Assembly: GCA_951813615.1 (NCBI GenBank)
Contig: OX638377.1
Coordinates: 4,800,599-4,864,598, forward strand
Direction of reading: 5' to 3'
Origin: an uncultured Latescibacterota bacterium
GTDB lineage: Bacteria > Latescibacterota > UBA2968 > UBA8231
DNA length: 64,000 bases
Shown here: in pieces, positions 45,442-53,131 of the stretch
Position numbering within the stretch: the stretch's first letter is position 1
Layout: every line of letters starts with the position of its first letter
The notes under the pieces: model-generated
Told to the model about the DNA's origin: nothing
The model's database searches: none
What the model saw: the letters and a program-made list of their open reading frames with translations, nothing else
Translations under genes and position numbers: made by a program

Positions 45442-46737
45442 TCACATGCAAAACCTCAAAAACTCGTCCTCTGTCTTTTCGCACCATGCTCGCAGGCGAC
45501 GGCGATGATCGTCGAGTTCGTCCTTGAACCGCGCGTTGACGGCGAGGTTGACCATTTCGCCCGGGTCTGTTTGTAGATCAACGAGCTGTTCGCGGTAGCG
45601 GCCCATGGGGTAGGCGCTGTATTTGTAGCGGTCGGTGAGCACGGCGCGCGAAGCTCCGCCACCACCTGGCCCCGCGCCAATGTCCATGATGGTTTCAACG
45701 ACGAGTTCCCTGCGCCAATCGTCGGGCGCGTTGCCCTCGGCAAGCGGTCGCAGGCTCAGCCCTTCAAGGCCATCGGGAACGCTCGCACCGCCGACATCGC
45801 ATAGCGTGGGCAGCAAATCGAGGCCAAGGGAGACGAGGTGGGTATTGTCAACGCTGCCAGCCCGCGTGATCCCTTTGTGACTGATGATAAAAGGAATGTT
45901 GATGACTTCCTCGTAGAGGCTGGTTTTTTGATTCCAGTTGTGCGCGCCGTGCCCGTCGCCGTGATCTGAGGTGAAGACGATATAGGTCTCTTCTTCGAGG
46001 CCGAGGTCGCGCAGGCCATTGAGCAGCACGCCGATTTCAGCATCGACTTTTTCGCACAGGCGATAGTAGTAAAATCGCAGCAGCCGCCAGTCGTCTTCCG
46101 TGTATTCGATGGTGGAATAGATGCGGCGGTTGGCCTGCCGCAGCATATGCAGGATGTCGGGTGCATAGGGTGGGATGGCGAAGTTTGCGGGCAGACTTGG
46201 GCATTCTTCTACCGTAGCCGGTTCCGGCACTGAGCCTTGTGGCAGGGGCTGATTGCGGGCGACTTGGCAGATGTCGTGGGGATTGAGGAAGGACGCGAAG
46301 AGGAAGAAGGGATTGTCGCGGTCGCGCTGCATGAATTCGATGGCGCGCAGCGGCACCTCGTCGTCGCGGCTGCCGCAAATGACTTCGAGGCCGCTTTCTT
46401 CGGGCGTGGTACCGGGGACGTGCCATTTTCCCGACAGGGCGCAATCATACCCTGCGTTGGCGAGGAGGTTGCCAAGCGTTCGGCCTTTGTATTCGGGATT
46501 GATTGGTGTGTTGTTACTGATCGCGCCATTTTGATGGGAGAACAGACCGGTCATAAAGCTGGCGCGTTGAGGACCGCATAAGGGAAATGTGCAATAGGCG
46601 CGGGTGAATCGCACCCCCGTTTCGGCGAGACCGTCCATATTGGGAGTGTACACATCGGGATTGCCGACACAGGACATGGCCCCGGCGTATTGCTGGTCCG
46701 TGATGATGAAGAGAATATTGGGACGACGTTTTGGCAT
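45442..46737 (-). CDS. Sulfatase-family hydrolase
   Basis: A 431-residue cytoplasmic-looking sulfatase. It begins PKRRPNILFIITDQQYAGAM with the metal Asp. The C-x-P-x-R active-site motif is FPLCGPQRASFMTGLFSHQN, so the Cys would need conversion to formylglycine. GKWHVPGTTP and VFTSDHGDGHGAHN supply further metal ligands. No signal peptide is visible. It probably removes sulfate from an organic sulfate ester, or acts on a related phosphonate. No anaerobic or FGE-type maturase is in the window. Alternative: a phosphonate hydrolase of the same superfamily. Confidence 0.87.
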   Translation of the reverse strand: MPKRRPNILFIITDQQYAGAMSCVGNPDVYTPNMDGLAETGVRFTRAYCTFPLCGPQRASFMTGLFSHQNGAISNNTPINPEYKGRTLGNLLANAGYDCALSGKWHVPGTTPEESGLEVICGSRDDEVPLRAIEFMQRDRDNPFFLFASFLNPHDICQVARNQPLPQGSVPEPATVEECPSLPANFAIPPYAPDILHMLRQANRRIYSTIEYTEDDWRLLRFYYYRLCEKVDAEIGVLLNGLRDLGLEEETYIVFTSDHGDGHGAHNWNQKTSLYEEVINIPFIISHKGITRAGSVDNTHLVSLGLDLLPTLCDVGGASVPDGLEGLSLRPLAEGNAPDDWRRELVVETIMDIGAGPGGGGASRAVLTDRYKYSAYPMGRYREQLVDLQTDPGEMVNLAVNARFKDELDDHRRRLRAWCEKTEDEFLRFCM

Positions 46738-46791
46738 ACTTGATCTTTGCTCCTAGTTGAAATTTACGCGATCAGTCTCCTGCTCGACCCG

Positions 46792-47694
46792 CTACCACCC
46801 GTTCTCATCTCGCAGCCGTTCCCACTGTTCCCATTCGAGGCCGGCTTCACCCAGCCGATTGGTTTTACGCTCGCCGTGATAGTCGCTGCCGCCGGTAGCA
46901 AACAAACCAAAACGCGCTGCGAGTTCAGCAAAGCGTGCGGTATAGGTATAATTGTCTGCTCCGCCACCTCTGGCCTCGGAACCATAGGGATAATACACTT
47001 CGAGACCGGCGAGGCCGGCGTCAACCATCCGGTGCAGAGCATCTTCGAGATTGCGCACCCGCTTATAGATCCCCGGATGAGCCAACACGGCCTTCCCGCC
47101 TGCTGCATGGGTCAGTTCAATGGCATCCTCCACCCGCAGATTGAAACGACGGGGTACGTATGTAGGGTTTTCCGCATCGGAAGCTAAGTACTGTTGGAAG
47201 ACGTCATTGAGGGAGGAAAACTTATGGGGATTATGTTTGAGGGCAATCTGTGCGATGTGCGGACGCCCTGGAACACCGCCAGCCAGAGCCAGTACTTCCT
47301 CCACCGGCACGTGCAAGCCATAGGTGTGTAGGCGCTCCACTTGACGGATCTTCTGCTCCACCCGGCTTTTGATTACCCGATCCAACGTCTCCAGCAGCGT
47401 CGAGTCGGTCGGATTGATGGCGTATCCCAGAATGTTGATGTCCAGAAAGTCCCGCTCAGGCTCGCGGGCAGTGCTGAATTCAATGGCCGGGAGTATCTGC
47501 ACTCCTGCTTTCATGCCGGCGGCTTGGGCTTCGGCCACACCGAGAACGCTGTCGTGATCCGTTACCGCCAGCACGCGGATGCCAGCCGCAGCCGCTTTGG
47601 TGATTAGCTTTTCCGGCGTGTCCGTTCCGTCGGAATAGGTACTGTGGGTTTGCAAATCTACAGGATAGATTCGGTCCATATGTCTGCCTTTCAT
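46792..47694 (-). CDS. PHP-domain phosphoesterase (RNase AM/YciV-like)
   Basis: A 300-residue PHP protein: VDLQTHSTYSDGTDTPEKLI, LAVTDHDSVLGVAEAQAAG, ILPAIEFSTAREPERDFLDI and GGKAVLAHPGIYKRVRNLED supply the metal-binding His and Asp residues. The C-terminus ends TGGSDYHGERKTNRLGE, giving the last DxH. Relatives cleave 3',5'-nucleoside bisphosphates or trim RNA ends. Two in-frame starts exist: ATG 47694, just behind AAGGAGG at close spacing, and ATG 47679, which fits the family N-terminus. Confidence 0.87.
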   Translation of the reverse strand: MKGRHMDRIYPVDLQTHSTYSDGTDTPEKLITKAAAAGIRVLAVTDHDSVLGVAEAQAAGMKAGVQILPAIEFSTAREPERDFLDINILGYAINPTDSTLLETLDRVIKSRVEQKIRQVERLHTYGLHVPVEEVLALAGGVPGRPHIAQIALKHNPHKFSSLNDVFQQYLASDAENPTYVPRRFNLRVEDAIELTHAAGGKAVLAHPGIYKRVRNLEDALHRMVDAGLAGLEVYYPYGSEARGGGADNYTYTARFAELAARFGLFATGGSDYHGERKTNRLGEAGLEWEQWERLRDENGW

Positions 47695-47730
47695 TTACCT
47701 CCTTCCAAGGTGTCGTTAAGGAAGCGGCGT

Positions 47731-47759
47731 AACCTATGCGGATATCGAGGGCGTGTCAA
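47731..47759 (-). promoter_or_regulatory. Promoter of the PHP gene
   Basis: Minus strand TTGACA (47754-47759), 17-bp spacer, TAGGTT (47731-47736). A perfect -35 and a weaker -10. Confidence 0.5.
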
Positions 47760-47915
47760 TTCTCAGACTTCTCACCAGACGCCGTCCTTTTGCTGGACGA
47801 CATTATTGTGAGTGTTTAACTATCTTCCCACGTCGAAGTAACAAACCGCCCTCGACATCGTTCTATAAGCGTGTGCACACGAGAATTGTTCAACACCTGA
47901 CATCATGGAGATACA

Positions 47916-48437
47916 ATGCACGTAGAACAGGCGGTTGAAAGATACGGGCCGCTGGTCATGAGTCTGATCTGGCGGATCAACGGAAACCACGACGAGACAG
48001 CCGACCTCTACCAAGAAGTATTCGTGAAGTTCCACGAGACTACGAGCGAGCGCGGTCCACTGCAACGGCCCAAGGCGTGGTTGTGCCGCACGGCGATCAA
48101 TGCCGCTCTCGACTTCAACCGCCAGCGAGCGAAGTTTGTCTCCTGGACAGAATCGGCGGAGCAACCTTACAACTGGGAGGCGAACGATGCGGCCGAAAAT
48201 GGCCTTATGGTCGAAAAAATTCGCCGTCTCACGGTGGATTTGCCCGAGCGTCGCAGAGAAGTCTTCGTCCTCCGCTACTTCCAGGGCTATTCCTTCGCGC
48301 AGATCGCCCAGTTGCTAAATTGCTCTGCAGGAGCAGCGCGAGCCGCAGCATTCCAAGCCGCAAAACAGATTCGCGGGTGGCTCGCCTGCGACCACCCACC
48401 CGCAACGACATCAAACCCCAAGGAAGCTAACCGATGA
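47916..48437 (+). CDS. ECF-type RNA polymerase sigma factor
   Basis: A 173-residue sigma-70-family regulator. Region 2 has SLIWRINGNHDETADLYQEVFVKFHE-like helices with AKAWLCRTAIN-type content (RPKAWLCRTAINAALDFNRQ). Region 4 has LPERRREVFVLRYFQGYSFA and a helix-turn-helix QIAQLLNCSAGAARAAAFQA. It directs polymerase to a small regulon. GGAG lies 5 nt before ATG. It overlaps the next gene by 4 nt, and that gene looks like its anti-sigma factor. Confidence 0.9.
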   Translation: MHVEQAVERYGPLVMSLIWRINGNHDETADLYQEVFVKFHETTSERGPLQRPKAWLCRTAINAALDFNRQRAKFVSWTESAEQPYNWEANDAAENGLMVEKIRRLTVDLPERRREVFVLRYFQGYSFAQIAQLLNCSAGAARAAAFQAAKQIRGWLACDHPPATTSNPKEANR

Positions 48438-49237
48438 TTACGACTGAGCAGTTTGAACACAAACTCATCGAATACCTCGACGGCGAACTGTCCGACGCCG
48501 AAAAGCGAGAAGTAGAAGAGTACCTGCAGGCCCATCCCGAAGCCATCGAGCTCAAAGGCGATTTCTCCCTGCTGTGCGCGGCAGGAAGATCAATCCGCGA
48601 GTCCGCCTTTCCCGCGGATTTGCTCTTGGAGGCCAATCGCAAGCTCGCCGCTCGCCTAGCCGATTCGCGTCCCGAAGATGTGGCTTTCACCCCCGTCGCG
48701 TCCGACAATGGATCGCCAGAGATCGCCCCCAACCAGACCTTGCAGTCGAACCGCCGAAGACGATTACGGCCACCCGTGCTCGCCGCCGTACTCGCCGCGT
48801 TAGCGATCCTCACAGTAGGTGCCGTCACTCAGAGGGCAGCCCTCGCCGACATTGCCAGCAGCCTGCTGCAAATCGTGGTGACCCTCAACGACGAGCCCCT
48901 GTCCGATAGCCAAGAGCAGGCGTTCGACGAACTTGTTCAGATCACGGAAACCGTGGATGAGAATGGCGATCGGGTTGTCACCCTCAACGTCAACGCCGCG
49001 ACCCCCGATCAAATCCTCCAAGATCTCGGAGACGAAGACGGTGTCCTATTAGTGACGGTCCACGGCCCTGAAAGCAGTGAAGCAGTAAGCTCCGATTCAG
49101 AGCCAGATTCTATTGTGGTGAACTTCGATTCGCTGAGCGCGGCGAAGATCGGCTCCCAGTCTCCAGGCGTCACCGAGGATCAAAGCTGGGGCGACATCAA
49201 GAGAACCGCCGGTTCCACCACGGACGACGCTCCCTGA
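48434..49237 (+). CDS. Membrane anti-sigma factor-like protein
   Basis: A 267-residue protein. Residues 1-40 (MITTEQFEHKLIEYLDGELS, then EKREVEEYLQAHPE) form a zinc-less anti-sigma-type N-terminal domain. A single transmembrane helix lies at about 113-131 (PPVLAAVLAALAILTVGAV), and an acidic C-terminal part of about 130 residues would be periplasmic. The canonical HxxxCxxC zinc motif is absent. The 4-nt overlap (ATGA) with the sigma gene indicates coupled synthesis. It probably holds the sigma factor at the membrane until a signal arrives. Confidence 0.8.
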   Translation: MITTEQFEHKLIEYLDGELSDAEKREVEEYLQAHPEAIELKGDFSLLCAAGRSIRESAFPADLLLEANRKLAARLADSRPEDVAFTPVASDNGSPEIAPNQTLQSNRRRRLRPPVLAAVLAALAILTVGAVTQRAALADIASSLLQIVVTLNDEPLSDSQEQAFDELVQITETVDENGDRVVTLNVNAATPDQILQDLGDEDGVLLVTVHGPESSEAVSSDSEPDSIVVNFDSLSAAKIGSQSPGVTEDQSWGDIKRTAGSTTDDAP

Positions 49238-49277
49238 TCAAGCGGATTGCTCGGCTTCAAACCGAACCTTTAAAGAG

Positions 49278-49312
49278 AACGGGCCCTAGGTCGTCATCGA
49301 CCGGAGCCCGTT
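49278..49312. terminator. Stem-loop terminator between the anti-sigma and alpha/beta hydrolase genes
   Basis: AACGGGC (49278-49284) pairs with GCCCGTT (49306-49312), with an inner GGTCG/CGACC stem. It lies between convergent genes. The plus-strand tail is only TGTC, so strength is uncertain. Confidence 0.55.
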
Positions 49313-49346
49313 TGTCATCCTGTTTCCTGTACGTCGATTCAGCGGA

Positions 49347-50201
49347 TCAAGCGCCCAAGGCGATCCCAGCGGATGGAATATCCATCGCTGATTGCGTCGC
49401 GCTTGCTTGCAGGGATTCAAGCGTTGCGAGTATTTCTTCGAGTGTACGGCGCTGTTGTTCGGTGCGATCGATTGTCGCATGACCATCGAGGAACTGATGT
49501 CCGTAGTAACCAAACTGCGAGTGATTGCCGCCGACGATTTCGATCCATTGCGTGTGTTCTGGAAGATTCCGCTTCGTCGATTCGATCATTTCCACCGTTG
49601 CAATACCGTCATTGCTGGCGAAGACCTTCTTTACTGGAATCACAATGTTGGATAGATCGAAGTCCTTTGGATGCGAAGTGCCGATCAAAATGAGTGCGCT
49701 TGCCAATGATCGATCAGCGTGGACAAGTTCGGCCGCTATTTTGCCGCCTTTGGAATGTCCAGCGACAACCCACTTATCCACGGTTTCAGTTTGAGCAACG
49801 ATCTGTTGCGCACGGCTAATCGCTTCGCGTCTGTGGGATTTGAACGGAGCAACGCGATAGGGCAGCTTCACGATTACCGCAATAAAGCCATTTTCCGCAA
49901 CAGCACGGATGAGGGGTGCGTAGGCGGTAGGCTCAACACCACCACCGTGAAAGAACAGTAAGCCCATCGGATCTTTCGGCTCTACAGGCGTAAACACAAT
50001 CGCCTCGTCAGTGTCGGCGACCGTAATTTGGGCGTTGCTTTGGAGTGTTTTCTCGTCGATGCCTCTTGCGCGGAGTGAATCGTATAGCCAAAGTGTGAAT
50101 GCAATACCAGCGGAGATCCAGACAATCCGAAAGATCCTCCAGATTCGCCGTCCAAGTCGCTTCGGGGGCTTCGCGGGAGTTTCAGACTCAGTGCGATTCA
50201 C
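49347..50201 (-). CDS. Membrane-anchored alpha/beta hydrolase
   Basis: A 284-residue protein with an N-terminal signal anchor (about residues 15-40, RIWRIFRIVWISAGIAFTLW) and an alpha/beta-hydrolase domain. GLLFFHGGGVEPTAYAPLIR is the oxyanion region, VVAGHSKGGKIAAELVH has the nucleophile Ser in G-H-S-K-G, and IVGGNHSQFGYYGHQFLDGH carries a likely catalytic His. The domain is most like the abhydrolase_5 type. The start is uncertain: GTG 50201 is chosen because it begins a sensible protein. In-frame ATGs at 50297 and 50372 lie in or beyond the long inverted repeat. Confidence 0.72.
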   Translation of the reverse strand: MNRTESETPAKPPKRLGRRIWRIFRIVWISAGIAFTLWLYDSLRARGIDEKTLQSNAQITVADTDEAIVFTPVEPKDPMGLLFFHGGGVEPTAYAPLIRAVAENGFIAVIVKLPYRVAPFKSHRREAISRAQQIVAQTETVDKWVVAGHSKGGKIAAELVHADRSLASALILIGTSHPKDFDLSNIVIPVKKVFASNDGIATVEMIESTKRNLPEHTQWIEIVGGNHSQFGYYGHQFLDGHATIDRTEQQRRTLEEILATLESLQASATQSAMDIPSAGIALGA

Positions 50202-50514
50202 AGCAGCACCATGCAATGTTTTGCTGCTTAAGCGTAAAGCGCGGAGGTATCGACGATGACGCTCACCTGCGGTAGGCTTCCTGCAGGTGAGCGTCATGTT
50301 GCGCAGCCCCATCGCCGCCGCCGGATCGGAATTGGCCGGCCACCGAGGTCGCGCGTTCAATGCGCTCGTCATCGGTTACGGCTGTCTCCGCCGACCGACA
50401 AGGACAAGAGCCCGCCTCGGCGTGCAGGACTGAGCGCGGGATTGAACCATAGGTGTGCCGGGTCGAGAGGGTGTGCATATATCACCGGGTGTGGAACTCT
50501 AAGAAGAGCCTTTA
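50202..50514. other. 313-bp stretch without a confident gene
   Basis: This interval lies between the hydrolase start and the toxin stop. It holds a perfect inverted repeat (50256-50297, listed separately). A minus-strand frame of about 71 codons covers much of it but has no recognisable protein features, so I do not call a gene. Confidence 0.5.
50256..50297. repeat. Perfect 15-bp inverted repeat with 12-nt loop
   Basis: ATGACGCTCACCTGC (50256-50270) and its exact complement GCAGGTGAGCGTCAT (50283-50297) surround a 12-nt spacer. No U-tract follows on either strand, so it is not a typical terminator. It could be a transposon end, a REP-type element or a leader hairpin. Confidence 0.85.
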
Positions 50515-50781
50515 TTATCGAATCAACTTATCGTATTCTGCGTGTGTTCCAATCCAGAACCAAACCAAGCCTTCCTCAACTTCCACGGCGACAGTCCGGT
50601 ATTTGATTCCTACTCTTGCAGACCAATACCTTCCAACTTTCTTCAAATGTAAGGATGGATGTCTCGTATCTCGTTTCATCAATTTGAAATTTTCATCTGC
50701 CAGTTTCTGAATATTTTGCGGGAGTTTTCGATAACACTCCCAAAACGAAGGATTTGCAAAGTGCTTCACAATTCTTTGCAC
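50515..50781 (-). CDS. RelE/ParE-type toxin
   Basis: An 88-residue protein of the RelE/ParE fold: IVKHFANPSFWECYRKLPQN, then SLHLKKVGRYWSARVGIKYR and TVAVEVEEGLVWFWIGTHAE. It has the usual pattern of basic residues and a central R-V-G-x-x-Y-R strand. Relatives cut mRNA on the ribosome or poison gyrase. It follows its antitoxin gene with a 16-nt overlap, standard for a type II toxin-antitoxin pair. Confidence 0.85.
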   Translation of the reverse strand: MQRIVKHFANPSFWECYRKLPQNIQKLADENFKLMKRDTRHPSLHLKKVGRYWSARVGIKYRTVAVEVEEGLVWFWIGTHAEYDKLIR

Positions 50782-50966
50782 TTCCCCGCCCGAAAGTCTA
50801 CAGTTGCTTGATCAGCGAATTGATCTAACCTTCCTGATTTCACATCTTTCTCAAACTGTCGATCCCAAACTTCGGCATCGAATTCATCAAACCATTCCCT
50901 GAAACGGGCAAGTTCATCCGCCGAAAGTTGGGAAACGGCTGATTGAAGTTCTTGCACGGCTTGCAT
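50766..50966 (-). CDS. Antitoxin of a RelE-type pair
   Basis: A 66-residue acidic protein: MQAVQELQSAVSQLSADELA, then FREWFDEFDAEVWDRQFEKD and LDQFADQATVDFRAGKC. This is the form of short antitoxins that bind RelE-like toxins through a flexible acidic helix. AAAGGGG precedes the ATG. No DNA-binding domain is obvious, so autoregulation may depend on the N-terminal helix. Confidence 0.82.
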   Translation of the reverse strand: MQAVQELQSAVSQLSADELARFREWFDEFDAEVWDRQFEKDVKSGRLDQFADQATVDFRAGKCKEL

Positions 50967-51120
50967 GGCTAAATCCCCTTTTCACTAAAATCTCTTCGTT
51001 CACCCCACGTCTCTTCTGATCGTCTCACGGCCTTCCGGCTGGAGATGATCGTTTTGTAAGATACCCAAAACAGACGACCCCGCAACGAAGGTCACCCCAC
51101 AAAAGTCCACTATAAAACCA

Positions 51121-51804
51121 ATGAGCCATTCCGTCCGACGCCATCTGCGCCTTGAAATCGAGGCGTACGATAAGACCATCCGCGCTTTCATTCCCGCGTA
51201 CGAAGAAATGCTGACGCGAGCCGCAGATGCCGTTGCCGCAACCAAGCCGAAAAAAGTGATCGACCTCGGCGCTGGCACGGGCGCGTTGGCGCAAGCCATA
51301 TTGCAGCGATGCGAAGAAGCCACGGTCGAGTTGATCGACGCCGACGCCGAGATGCTCGCTCAGGCCCGCGAGCGGCTTGCCCCCTTTGCTGCACGAGTGC
51401 AGTACACCGTGCGAGCGTTCCAAGGCCCACTACCTGCTTGCGACGCAGTGGTCGCCTCCCTCGCGCTGCACCACGTTCCCACCCTAGCCGAAAAACGAAC
51501 TGTCTTCAGCGCAATTCACACTGCGTTGCGCCCAGGCGGCGTATTCATCAACGCGGATGCAACCATGCCCGCCGACCCATCCACTCGCCAAGCCGAATAC
51601 GAGACCTGGGCGGCCCACCTCGTCTCCTGCGGCATCGCCGAGGAACGCGCCTATAGCCATTTCGCGGAATGGGCCGACGAAGACACTTATTTTCCAGTGG
51701 AAGACGAACTCGCCGCGCTGACCGACGCAGGTTTTGATGCGACCTGCCTGTGGCGCGTCGTACCGGTCACAGTCGTAAAAGCGGTCAAAGCCACAGCAGC
51801 TTAG
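51121..51804 (+). CDS. Class I SAM-dependent methyltransferase
   Basis: A 227-residue enzyme with the SAM-binding motif I KKVIDLGAGTGALAQAIL, motif II VELIDADAEMLAQARERL, and CDAVVASLALHHVPTLAEK as motif IV region. The C-terminal part has FAEWADEDTYFPVEDELAAL. It resembles Methyltransf_25/12 proteins that methylate small molecules. The substrate is unknown. No clear Shine-Dalgarno; the start ATG gives MSHSVRRHLRLEI. Confidence 0.85.
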   Translation: MSHSVRRHLRLEIEAYDKTIRAFIPAYEEMLTRAADAVAATKPKKVIDLGAGTGALAQAILQRCEEATVELIDADAEMLAQARERLAPFAARVQYTVRAFQGPLPACDAVVASLALHHVPTLAEKRTVFSAIHTALRPGGVFINADATMPADPSTRQAEYETWAAHLVSCGIAEERAYSHFAEWADEDTYFPVEDELAALTDAGFDATCLWRVVPVTVVKAVKATAA

Positions 51805-51825
51805 TACGTGGCAAGTCGCGGCAGG

Positions 51826-51850
51826 AGACACCCGTAGCGGTCGCCCCTAA
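51826..51850. repeat. GTAGCGG/CGCCCCTAA sequence, possible REP-like copy
   Basis: GACACCCGTAGCGGTCGCCC followed by CTAA resembles the CCCCTAC-ended repeats at 5935 and 57891 but has changes. Assignment is tentative. Confidence 0.3.
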
Positions 51851-51889
51851 TCGATCAGGAGACGCTAGCGAGCCCTAAATGCCGAGCGG

Positions 51890-52873
51890 CTACAGCAGCT
51901 TGGGCAGCAGCAGGGCGAGTGCGACGCTGACGACGAGGCCAGCGAGAATTTTTGCGAAGTCGGAAAGCACCAGCCGGGACACCTCCTGACGGCTGCGGTG
52001 CTTCTCGTTCCAAGCGATGGCGATCTCGCGTCCGGCCAGCAGACCGACGAAGACCCAAGTCGTGCTCATCGGGATGTGGCTGAGCTCCTTGAACACAAAC
52101 AGCACGATCCCGTAGATCAGGTCCACAAACGTCGCCGAGCGGATGTCGGTGGTGTTTGTCTTTGTCAGCACCACCCTCTGGATGGCACCGCCATGGTTGT
52201 AAAAGATGAAGGCGAGCAAGCCCAGTATAACGGCGATACTGACTATGAACCATCCCAAGGCCAGCTCTGGCGTCCGACTAACCGGGTCTCGCGGCAGGAA
52301 AACATAGATATTGGCCAAGTCCTGGATCAGCCACTGGCTCCAGAGGAAACCAGTCGAGCACCACTGAGCCACAATCCACCAAGGGCTCGTCGCCCCCTCC
52401 GTCCGATTGAAGCGAGACTCTAGGCCCCGGGTGACCAACTTGTACACGATAATGGCGACCACAAAAGCCGTCGCATACCCCAGCAACGACTTGAGCAACA
52501 TGCTCTCCAGCGCCTTCGGCGCGAAGATAGTCAGGGTCAGGAAGGTGGTGCTGACCGGGATGCCCCAGCGGGTCAGCAAGAGCAGGGCGAAGGGAGGGAC
52601 GCAGTAAATCCAACTAAAGTGATCCGGCACCGGAATCGCCTCCAGCCTGCCATAAGAGACATCCCCGCTATGTGCCACCCACCCATACACCAGCACCACC
52701 GTTATGATGCTGCCGGCAAAGAGCCAGAGCACCCACCACGGACGGTGGGAGTTGGAACTAAGAAAGGTCCCCAAAGTCTGAATTGCATCGTTGCCGACGA
52801 TCGAATACGAGCCGAGCACGAACCCGAACGAGCCGAGCACGAACCCGACGATCATCAGTACTTCCTGATTCAT
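51890..52873 (-). CDS. PiT-like inorganic phosphate transporter homologue
   Basis: A 327-residue polytopic membrane protein with about nine helices. The N-terminal half has FGFVLGSYSIVGNDAIQTLG, which recalls the PiT motif G-x-N-D; the C-terminal half has FKELSHIPMSTTWVFVGLLA, similar to the second PiT repeat. SIPVSTT-like text in the first half (RWGIPVSTTFLTLTIFAPKA) supports an internal duplication. It may be a divergent PHO4-family phosphate or sulfate carrier. No phosphate regulator (PhoU-like) gene is adjacent. Confidence 0.6.
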   Translation of the reverse strand: MNQEVLMIVGFVLGSFGFVLGSYSIVGNDAIQTLGTFLSSNSHRPWWVLWLFAGSIITVVLVYGWVAHSGDVSYGRLEAIPVPDHFSWIYCVPPFALLLLTRWGIPVSTTFLTLTIFAPKALESMLLKSLLGYATAFVVAIIVYKLVTRGLESRFNRTEGATSPWWIVAQWCSTGFLWSQWLIQDLANIYVFLPRDPVSRTPELALGWFIVSIAVILGLLAFIFYNHGGAIQRVVLTKTNTTDIRSATFVDLIYGIVLFVFKELSHIPMSTTWVFVGLLAGREIAIAWNEKHRSRQEVSRLVLSDFAKILAGLVVSVALALLLPKLL

Positions 52874-53131
52874 TTTTTAATATTCCTCAAGAGTTTTCGC
52901 CAATATCTAGAAAATGAAGGTCGGCCGCCTCAGCCGTGAAACGTATCTACTCGACCACATCCGAGCAATGGCCAGGCCTTGCTGTTGTCTTGCGTTGCAC
53001 AAGACGTTTTCGAGACGTTTTTATTTTCTTCGGCTAGGCCGTACCCCGGCTGCACCCGGCAAAGCAATTTGGCCTCGCCCCGTTGCGCCATTATTTTCTC
53101 AAGCCATCATTCACCACAGCCCCGAGACTTT

